Part shown: positions 8,502 through 15,780 of the stretch, piece after piece
Numbering within the stretch: the stretch's first letter is position 1
Layout of the letters: each line of letters begins with the position of its first letter
Position numbers and translations under genes: made by a program
NCBI GenBank assembly: GCA_025677835.1
Contig: JAIXMR010000189.1
Coordinates: 1 to 15,780 of the forward strand
Direction of reading: 5' to 3'
Length of the DNA stretch: 15,780 nucleotides
Source: Sporodiniella umbellata
Taxonomy: Eukaryota > Mucoromycota > Mucoromycetes > Mucorales > Rhizopodaceae
Notes under the pieces: model-generated
What the model saw: only the letters and a program-made list of their open reading frames with translations
Databases searched by the model: none
What the model was told of the DNA's origin: nothing

Positions 8502-8648
8502 CTATAGCTCTCTATACAAAGTGATAATAGTGTGACGTTCCAATAAAGACTGAGATAAAATAAAATGTGGGTTCAACAACTTCTTAGCTTTGGTCACAAG
8601 CTGCGGTGCCATTTGTGCCAATCTTTCTTTACTTTTCCTCTTTATCAT
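8502..8648 (-). other. 48-codon ORF with a truncated LYR-like motif, upstream of the kinase
   Basis: From ATG 8648 the frame reads a basic 48-residue peptide ending LLERHTIITLYREL and then TAG at 8504-8502. Two bases later is a GTGAGA donor-like site. Small mitochondrial LYR proteins (LYRM2-like) carry L-Y-R-x-[LI]-L-R after a similar run, and here the TAG stands where the second Leu would be. It may be a relic LYR exon, an upstream ORF in the kinase leader, or chance. No downstream LYR exon was found before the kinase start at 8375. Confidence 0.3.
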
Positions 8649-9159
8649 TATAAAGCCAACCTTGTTTTAGCGCGTTGTACTTCAATTTTCATCTTTAAAA
8701 TTGTTTTGGATTTCATTATCAGAGTCTGAGAAAGAAGTGACATATTTTAAGACAATGACTCTGATTTGTAATAACAGAGAGAAAAGAAATCCCTCAGGCA
8801 CTAGTAACTTGTAATTAAAAATAGAAATACTCTTTCGAAACAAAATGATCATTAAATTGCATTACGTATCTTTATGAGATATATACTACATGTGAAATAA
8901 AGGCAGCATATAGGTAGACTTGCTCTGTTATAACATATTGTTCTCGGCAATTGTCGGGAAATACCCTGAAAACTCAATTTTTTTATTCCTTGCTATCAAT
9001 TAAACGTTAATCATGATACTTTTCTTACAAGAACTTCAAGATTCTTCTTTGTCTTGTTTTCTGATTGAGAAAACAACCTTAAAGTAATATTCAACGTAGT
9101 CTGCTTCTCTTATTTTTTTTTTTGGCCTTAGCCTCTTTGTCTTTAAGCAAACAAATTTG

Positions 9160-9192
<33 letters not shown>

Positions 9193-9360
9193 AATGTGTC
9201 TGAGCCTACCATATATGTCGAAAGATAATCTTGGAACGGCCCATAATCGAGAGTGGCTGCTATCGATAGAGGGGTTTTATTTCATGTCATTTATATACAC
9301 ACTTTTTTTTTTTTTTAAAAAAAAAATCTTTTTCTTTCTTTATCCGACTTTATAAACAAG
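8649..9360. promoter_or_regulatory. Divergent intergenic region between kinase and Reg1-like gene
   Basis: No gene was recognised. The half nearer 9361 is rich in T, with T29 at 9161-9189 and T14 at 9303-9316, and is the presumed leader/promoter of the plus-strand gene. The other half should hold the promoter of the minus-strand kinase. No TATA box stands out. Confidence 0.4.
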
Positions 9361-10717
9361 ATGCTTGCTAAGAAACATGCCAAAGATGATGAATTAACAC
9401 ACAACATATCAACTGAAGGGAATGTAGATTACCTGTCATACAACTTTAATGAGATGGATCTTGCTGCCTCTTGGCGTGTGTTGACCAAACAAAAGCTAAA
9501 TATTATAAACGGAATACGGTTAGAGAATGCTTCTTGGCGCACTTGGGCTCAAAAAAGAAACAACTTGAAAACAGTTAGCCCAGAAACGCTGAATTGGTAA
9601 TTTGCTTGCTAAAAAGACTATAAACGTACTAAAGACGGGATGTAGGCTCAAGGACAGCGACGTGACTTGGTTATATGGACCTCTTCATACTGTGATGAGA
9701 GGGCACGATAATGAGAATTTTACCAAAAAAACACCTGTAGCTAGTACTTATGGGCTCATTAGCGCAGATCAGCCTCCGAAAGAGTCTCGACCCTCACCTT
9801 CACCACTTCAAAAGCCTTTAAAATCTGCACTGAAAAAGGTGACTATCTCGGATTTACTGAAAAGATCAGCCTCTGAAATCCAGATCCACCAAGCTGTGCA
9901 TGAAAACCAGGACGGGAATAACAACTTGTCAAGTAGTTTATCTATCTCAAAAGTAAATCAGCAAGTCGGCGCCTTTTCTGCTTCCGTTATCGCAAATCAT
10001 CGCCAGCCCAAACTCAGATTTAATCAATATGTAGAACAATGTGTAGCCTTAGGCAGCGATAAAAAAGAAGAATTTATCAACGATGATGAATATACCACTG
10101 ATGGGTCACATGAGCCTGACAGCTATAGCGACAATCAAGGATGGATATCAGAAGACGGCAGTAGCAGTAGCACAGATGCTGTAGTGCGTTTTCGATCAGC
10201 AAGAGTACGATCCTCTATTCGAAAAATCGAGCCTACTCTACTAAAAACAAGCTCAAGGTCAGAACAAGACTCGTCCGACTCTGGCAGCGACTGTGGGCCC
10301 TCCTACCGGCGTTATTCGTCCTATAGAAAGAAACCCTCCACGCATTGGGATACTGAAAGCGCTGAATCAGACGCGTTTGTTAAACACATTATTGAAGTAT
10401 CCAAAAACAAAGAGGATTACAGCCAAAGCCCAATATCCCATTCTGCAGAAACCCAATGGCAGGCGGAGGAAAATGAAGATACAGAATCAATATCAAGACA
10501 ATCTGACTATAACTACGAGTTTGATGATGATGACTGGGATACACCTCCAGACAGCAAACGAAAGTTCAGCTCCACCGGATCTATTGAAGACTGCCATTGG
10601 GGGGAGGAGCCAGAAGAGAGCAAACCCCCGAACCAGACAAATGAGTCCATCTTGAATAACTTGGTACAATGGGCCTCGAACCGTCTATGGCCTCCCGATA
10701 GCAGCGATACCAAATAG
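9361..10717 (+). CDS. Reg1-like protein phosphatase 1 regulatory subunit (PF08550/DUF1752 domain)
   Basis: Two exons, 9361-9596 and 9646-10717, joined across a 49-bp intron (GTAATT donor, TACTAA branch at 9628-9633, GTAG acceptor) give 435 aa. Residues 22-95 match the fungal domain PF08550: VDYLSYNF, ASWRVLTKQK, NGIRLENASWRTW, and SPETLNWLKDSDVTWLYGPL, the last spanning the splice. Residues 201-215 read KLRFNQYVEQCVALG. This corresponds to the Reg1 segment (xxIHFNxxVEQC) that docks the phosphatase Glc7/PP1 through an RVxF-type motif, here K201-L-x-F204. Ser- and Asp/Glu-rich low-complexity sequence follows (225-420). In yeast, Reg1 directs PP1 to keep Snf1 kinase inactive in glucose. The same role here is inference; the protein is under half the length of yeast Reg1. 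It is followed on the same strand by the formin gene. Confidence 0.85.
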
Positions 10718-10729
10718 CATCGTACATTA

Positions 10730-10797
10730 TATACATACATACACACATACACATATACACACATGCGCACACAAAAACACATACATACATACATACG
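10730..10797. repeat. CA/CATA-type microsatellite in the Reg1-like 3' flank
   Basis: Imperfect ACAT and CACA repeats just after the stop codon of the Reg1-like gene. They generate long spurious minus-strand frames rich in Cys, Val and Tyr. Confidence 0.9.
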
Positions 10798-10869
10798 CCT
10801 TTGCAATGCAGCGATTCTAAAAAGTAATGCCACAGCCAATCAAAAACTATGTTATCGGTCAAGTCAATC

Positions 10870-10875
10870 AATAAA
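10870..10875 (+). terminator. Polyadenylation signal of the Reg1-like gene
   Basis: AATAAA lies about 150 bp after the stop codon, past the microsatellite. It is the first clear signal downstream of the gene. Confidence 0.45.
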
Positions 10876-11626
10876 CTCCATCTTTTTAGAAATCACACTG
10901 TGTTTCTTATCACCCAAAAATTATAGATAGAGAATAGATGTTTTCTTTTGTTGTTTAATGAAGCGTCCAATAAAGCTGCAAAATCAAGCTAGGAAAAGAC
11001 AACTTTTACGGAACCAAAAAAAAAATAAAGATCTTTATCGTAATCGTTCTCTATCCCTAATGAGAGTATTTTCCCTTTATAAATTAGTAGTGGTGCACGC
11101 CTTTGGTATTCATTTTAAAAGGCAAAAGAAAAAAAGTGTGTAATATTTAATAAAATACTTGAATGCTAGACTATACCAAGATCTAGAGGGCTTGGGCTCA
11201 GACTCTGAGAGTATTGTTAAATCAGGTTGCCAGCCCTTTTGGACTGTATTAAAGGGTTCTAATAAAGATGTCGATTTTTTTTTTTTTTGAACAGTTTATC
11301 TTACAAGCTTTTCCTATGTTTTTCTATTCCCTGTTATGTCAAGTATATATTTTCTCTCGGCTTAGGTGCTCGTGAGGTGAAATAACTAGGCAAATCAATG
11401 TCTTCTTGGTGGAACTTTCAATCTCCCTCAGAAAAGGCTACTTTTTGTTTTTTTGCAGTTGTTTTCAGTTTCCCAAATTAGGTAATTGTTGCTCCACTTT
11501 TACATTATGGAACAACCGTCCATGTTTGCTCTATTCTTCTCTCTGTCTCATTCTTTTGTTTTTTTTTTTTTTATTTTTTCTCTCTCTTTCCGACTTGCTT
11601 TCTTTGCCGTTTTTTTTTTCTGACTC

Positions 11627-14600
11627 ATGTCTTTTTTTAAAACCAAAAGAAGCAATAAAGATCGCAACACAGATACACAAAAATGTTAGTACAACTATTC
11701 AATATTCTATACTTAAATCCAATTCTTGTTTCGTTTTTTTTTTTTTTTTGCTTTGCAGGTTCCTCATCTTTTAGATTGTCGATAAACGAAAAGAGTTTGA
11801 AAGAAAAGTTCACTAATGAAGAAGTTGACAGGCTATTTGAAGAGGCTGCTGTAAGATTTTTTTAGATGCACAGATATGTGCATCCAACGTCAATGCTTGT
11901 TATTCTTAAAACAGGAATATTTACTTAAATACATGAATATATATAGACAAGATTAAATCTCAACATAAAAGATGCAACTGTCCGTGGTTTGCCAACGGAT
12001 AAAAAATGGTTTATACTTTGTCATGAAGGTGCCTTGACAACGATGGGGGCTGCACTAGCCACACCACACTCAGATTTAAATTCAAGCAACAACGAACTGA
12101 CTCCTTCCTACTACATCCGTTCTATTGCCAAACGTGACGCAAAATGGACGATACGATGTAAACTTGTTTCCGATCTCTCTGTTCGGTTAAGGACTATGCC
12201 AATAAGGTAGTAACAAGAAAAAAAAAAAACGAGCAGAAAAATTTAATAAAAAGCAAGTAATAAACGTTACAACATAGATGGGCTCAAGAGTTTTTAGAGG
12301 AGAACGGAATCAAAACTCTTTGCGACGAGCTTTCAGCAATAAACAGTGTTTACGTCAGAAATAAACGGCAATGTCAACTCGAATTTGAAATCATTAAGTG
12401 TCTACGGCAGTTGTTCAGTAACTATGTAAGCTTCTTTTTCGCCTCTACCTCTTATTTTTGAAGACACACCAACAACCTCTTTTTAGTATGGTATCCAACA
12501 AGTTGTTAGTGATGATGGCTGTATTATTCAGCTTGCACAGTCTTTGTTATCTCCATCTATATCAGTGCAGAGATTGGTTTGCGATGCACTTACTTTTATG
12601 TGTTACTTTGATCAGCCTAAAGGTCACTCTATGGTGGTAAAGGGCATAGAATTGATAAAAAGCGAAAACAAACCTTTCAGCTCTTGGCTGAATACATTAT
12701 ATTCAGTATTAGACAACGGCAACGCAAAACACACTCTTGTTGCTTCCTCAGAAGAAACCGCAATGGATATATCTTTGGCAGAGCACGCTGTAATGAATAG
12801 ATGATTATATCAGAGTTCCAAGACTGATTTTTCTATAGCTTGCTGGCCTGTTACTGATTAACGCACTGTTAGACCCTGATACTTTGAAAGACATAAATAG
12901 TAGAGTAACACTACGTAAACAGCTTTACGAAGGAGGAATGGCGCAAGTGCTCGATAAGCTCAAGTCTTTCAAAAACGAGTTGATCACGTTAAAACTTGAT
13001 GAGTTTAAAGAGATGGAAGACTGTGATACAGCATCAAGTACAATCCCCGAAAACACAACGCTTCTCGAAAAATTACAAAGACTGATTTGCGGCACAAAAG
13101 CTGAAAACTACTTTCAAAAAATGCTACAGAACCTGCTGTCAATACAGTGCGAAACAGAAATTCGAGATAAATACTACCGGTTGATCGAACGTTTCATATC
13201 ACAGGTTACTCTAAACGATGTAGACACAAGACTTGATGCTGACTGTGGGTTCAGTGTTAAAGATATGATAGAGAAATTTGTAGAAGATGAGGAGCTCGAG
13301 ATTGCTTTACAAGAAGCAGATGAAGCCCGTGAAATGGCTTTTGAAGCTCTTGAACGAGAGGCAAAGCTCAAGGTTCAAGTTGATTTAAAGGCTGGTAAGA
13401 TCTAACAAAATATTAGCAAGATAACGGGCACAGAAAAAAAACTACTTTTTTTTTTTTTTGATGTACTCACTGTCATTCAGATGGTTTGGTGGGCCAGTTT
13501 CGTTTAAAAAACGAAGCTTTAAGCCATAGCTTAAAGGTTGCTAATCAGACAAATTCTGTGTTACAGCAAAGACTTCATGATATTGACGCAAATCACAAAA
13601 AAACTTTAAAGCTTATGGATAGCCAAATTCAGCGGTTGTATGAAACAGTTAATGTATTAGTACAAAAAAACCAAATTACACAAGAAGTAAATTAGAAATT
13701 GGTGATGCATATAGCTAAACAGGTGTTGATAGAGCCAAAATTTTGATATCCTTAAATCTAGAATCGGTCAATCTATGGAATCATTGCAATTTAAGATAGT
13801 AAGAAGATAAACTAATAAAAAACCCAACTAACCTCCAATTTTTACTTTTCATCTGACCCAAAGAACACAGATCCTAGGTCGATGCTTTTACCTAAAGACT
13901 TAGATAAGCCGTCAGTTTTTAACACGCAAAATCCCCACGAGCCAGCCGTATCATCGCTAAATCACCAAACAACAAAAATCAGTGAGTTGGCATTGGGAAA
14001 TACCTCGAGTCCCACCTTTACCCCCTTCTCATCAGCCCATCCTGTATCTCAACAGCCATCACCGCCATTAACCCCATTATCAACTATAGATACTAATACC
14101 CGAAAGTCGCTCTCCCCAGTGATTTCTTCTCCCCCTCCCCCTACTCCATTAATTCCCTCTTGTTTCCCTTTGATTCCATCACCTCCCCCTCCTCCTCCAT
14201 TGTTGACATCTTCCTTTACGGCTGTTGATTCAACTTTATCGTCACAGCCACCACCACCTCCTCCTCCCCCTCCTCCACCATTGTTGACATCTCCCTTTGC
14301 GGTTGTTGGTTCAACTTTATCAACATCACCACCTCCTCCTCCTCCACCTCCTCCTCCTCCATTAACAATGTCAACTGCAGCCTTATCCTCAGCAACACCG
14401 CCTTTTTCGCCACCTACTGTTTTCGAAAGTGAAGATACTGCCTTTCTAAAATCCAGAGATCCTGCAAACGCAAACTCATCTATAAATGGACCTCCCCCTT
14501 CCCCTCCTCCCCCTCCTCCTCCTTTGGGTACTCTAGGTTCTGCCTCACCTCTTTCATCTTCCAGTTCGCCTGTTTCCCAGCCATCAAATACCGTTTACCC

Positions 14601-15780
14601 ATACAAACATCAGTGTGTTAACGGTCCCGAAAAGTCGTCTATGCAGCCTCAAAAAAAACTAAAGTTTGTGGAGTGGGAAAAGATTCATCAGCGTCAACTC
14701 AGTACTACTGTGTGGGAACAACTGGGCAAAAAAGATGCTACCGTTGTCTCTGAATTATCGTATGCAGACGTTTTTACACAGATTGAAAGAAGTTTCACTC
14801 AAAAACGAGCCACGGAAGTTCGGAAACGAAAGACAAATGTATTGGAGCTGTTAGATCCCAAAAAAGCTTACAATATGAGCATTTTTTTAACTGGTCTCTC
14901 TAAAGAGTTTGACATGCACCGTTTGCAAGAATATTTGAAAGAAGCGTCCCCCATGATACATGTTGAGCACGTTTTAGAAAACCTCGCTAAATTCGCCCCT
15001 ACCTCGGAAGAAGCCAAGACTCTAAAAAACTATGTGGATTCTGGACAAAGCGTATCCTTATTATCTAAGCCTGATCAACTAGCCCTTGAAATGCTAAGCA
15101 TTAGCCAATTCAAGCTACGAGTGAACTGTTTACTTTATAAAATTTTATTTCAAGAAACTATAAAGAAAATTGAAAAAGTAAGTATTGTTTTTATAAAAAA
15201 AAAAAAAAAAACGCTTACATTTCTAGAACTTTGAGATACTACTCAATGCTTCAAGAGATTTGCTTTATAGTGAAAATTTTCAGCAGCTACTACAAATGAT
15301 CTTAATTCTTGGGAACTATATGAATGCCAATACCAGCCGAGGTGGAGCATATGGAATCAAGATAGCCAGTATTAATAAGGTAGATATATAAGATTACACG
15401 CTGTTTATGCTAATTTATTCTAAAGCTTATAGATACAAAAAGCTCTACCAACAGCTCGAATACTCTGTTGCATTTCCTTGTAGAGGTTGTGGAAAAAAGC
15501 TTTCCAGCAATAAACGGATTTTTGAGCGAGCTAGCAAAATGTGAAACGGCAAATAAAGGTAAATTTAGCAAAATGCGTTTTTTTTTTTATGTGTATAGTA
15601 AATCTCATATGAGCACAACTCAGTAAACCAAATTGAAACAATGGCAAGCTTCAGTAAACTCAAGAAGGACTTGGGTCAGTTTGATAAATTATCTAATGAC
15701 GACAGCTTTACGTACCAATTAAAGCAGTTCCAAAAGGAGGCACAGAAAATATTAGAAGGCATTGAAGAGCTGAAAACAAA
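11627..15780 (+). CDS. Formin (GBD/FH3-FH1-FH2; Bni1/SepA-like), 3' end outside window
   Basis: Exons: 11627-11684, 11759-11850, 11947-12206, 12278-12425, 12487-12789, 12839-13394, 13481-13686, 13864-15177, 15227-15379, 15426-15558 and 15625 to the right edge. This gives 1126 residues so far, all in phase. Exon 1 (MSFFKTKRSNKD...) is inferred from an in-frame ATG and the GTTAGT donor. Domains in order: Rho-GTPase-binding/FH3 (about 28-430, with VDRLFEEAA, the KKWFILCHEG segment and FH3 helices), coiled coil (about 433-541, many Glu/Ala heptads), FH1 (631-762, several runs of 5-11 Pro) and FH2 from about 800 (FVEWEKI, LLDPKKAYNMSIFL, LGNYMNANTSRGGAYGIKI at 1007-1025, KLIDTKSSTN). Formins nucleate and elongate actin filaments at hyphal tips and septa; FH1 recruits profilin-actin. 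Rho regulation is implied by the GBD. Exons 8 and 10 need AAAG acceptors for correct phase. The rest of FH2 and any autoregulatory tail lie beyond the window. Confidence 0.93.
14200..14361 (+). repeat. 81-bp (27-codon) tandem duplication in the formin FH1 region
   Basis: Units 14200-14280 and 14281-14361 each encode LLTS, then a [SP]F-x-[AV]-V-[DG]-STLS segment, and end in 11 prolines. The duplication is in frame and adds a second long profilin-binding tract. The units differ at scattered positions, so it is not brand new. Confidence 0.85.

Larger units (their letters stand above)
10718..11626. other. Intergenic region and leader of the formin gene
   Basis: This holds the Reg1-like 3' flank, then AT-rich sequence and C/T-rich tracts before the formin start. 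A small frame at 10958-11143 (61 codons, Lys/Arg-rich) has no recognised similarity. An ATG at 11398 opens a 27-codon frame that stops before the formin start and could act as an upstream ORF. A TTTTTTTGCAG acceptor-like site ends at 11458, so a leader intron is possible. Confidence 0.4.

Noticed and set aside
9122..9355. Plus-strand frame with poly-Phe
   Set aside because: It is translated homopolymer T in a promoter/leader region.
9602..9646. Second MLAKK-like start before the main part of the Reg1-like gene
   Set aside because: It lies inside the 49-bp intron; splicing restores the continuous conserved SPETLNWLKDSD, and the resemblance to the true start is coincidental.
10513..10871. Two minus-strand frames rich in Cys/Val/Tyr
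   Set aside because: They are translations of the CA/CATA microsatellite and the opposite strand of the Reg1-like exon.
14216..14413. Minus-strand Glu/Val-rich frame
   Set aside because: It is the opposite strand of the formin polyproline codons.
1..15780. CRISPR array, operon or prokaryotic defence system
   Set aside because: The introns, polyadenylation signals and gene families are eukaryotic; no array of spaced direct repeats exists.

Overview
The window looks like nuclear DNA of an early-diverging filamentous fungus, most likely Mucoromycota (Mucorales-like). This is inferred, not read from a marker. The support is: AT-rich DNA with many long poly-T/poly-A runs; genes cut by many 46-96 bp GT-AG introns; a fungal Reg1-type PF08550 domain; a fungal-style formin; and an inositol-polyphosphate kinase of the ITPK1 family, which yeasts and most Ascomycota lack. 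Exon structures were rebuilt by hand from splice signals and reading-frame continuity. Five of the six main genes need introns to be read, and in each the exon phases close without a frameshift.

Left part (1-5545). A seven-exon gene on the minus strand (31-1808) encodes a 466-residue protein with no recognised name. Its C-terminal half carries a PD...ExK...Q pattern typical of the PD-(D/E)xK nuclease-like fold. Eleven bases upstream of its start codon is a 325-bp segment (1834-2158). It is flanked by a perfect 15-bp direct repeat and ends in an A-tract on the minus strand, as in a non-LTR (SINE or retrocopy) insertion. Next come a 109/110-bp imperfect tandem repeat, some relic-like coding scraps with intron-like signals, and an intact single-exon Merlin/IS1595-like DDE transposase (3308-4204). 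About 1.3 kb without a convincing gene follows.

Centre (5546-8648). RPS4 (plus strand, three exons, first intron directly after the ATG) converges on a complete eight-exon ITPK1-like kinase gene (minus strand). On the same strand upstream of the kinase is a short LYR-motif-like ORF that stops inside the motif.

Right part (9361-15780). A two-exon gene encodes a 435-aa Reg1-like protein with a PF08550 domain and a KLRF docking motif, probably a protein phosphatase 1 regulatory subunit in carbon or stress signalling. Downstream, on the same strand, a large formin (11 exons visible, GBD/FH3-coiled coil-FH1-FH2) runs off the right edge. Its FH1 region contains a 27-codon tandem duplication.

The genes do not form a pathway or cluster; this is ordinary eukaryotic gene order with a transposon-rich left arm. 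The points most worth following up are the PD-(D/E)xK-like gene with an apparent retro-insertion at its 5' end, the intact transposase, and the fungal ITPK1.
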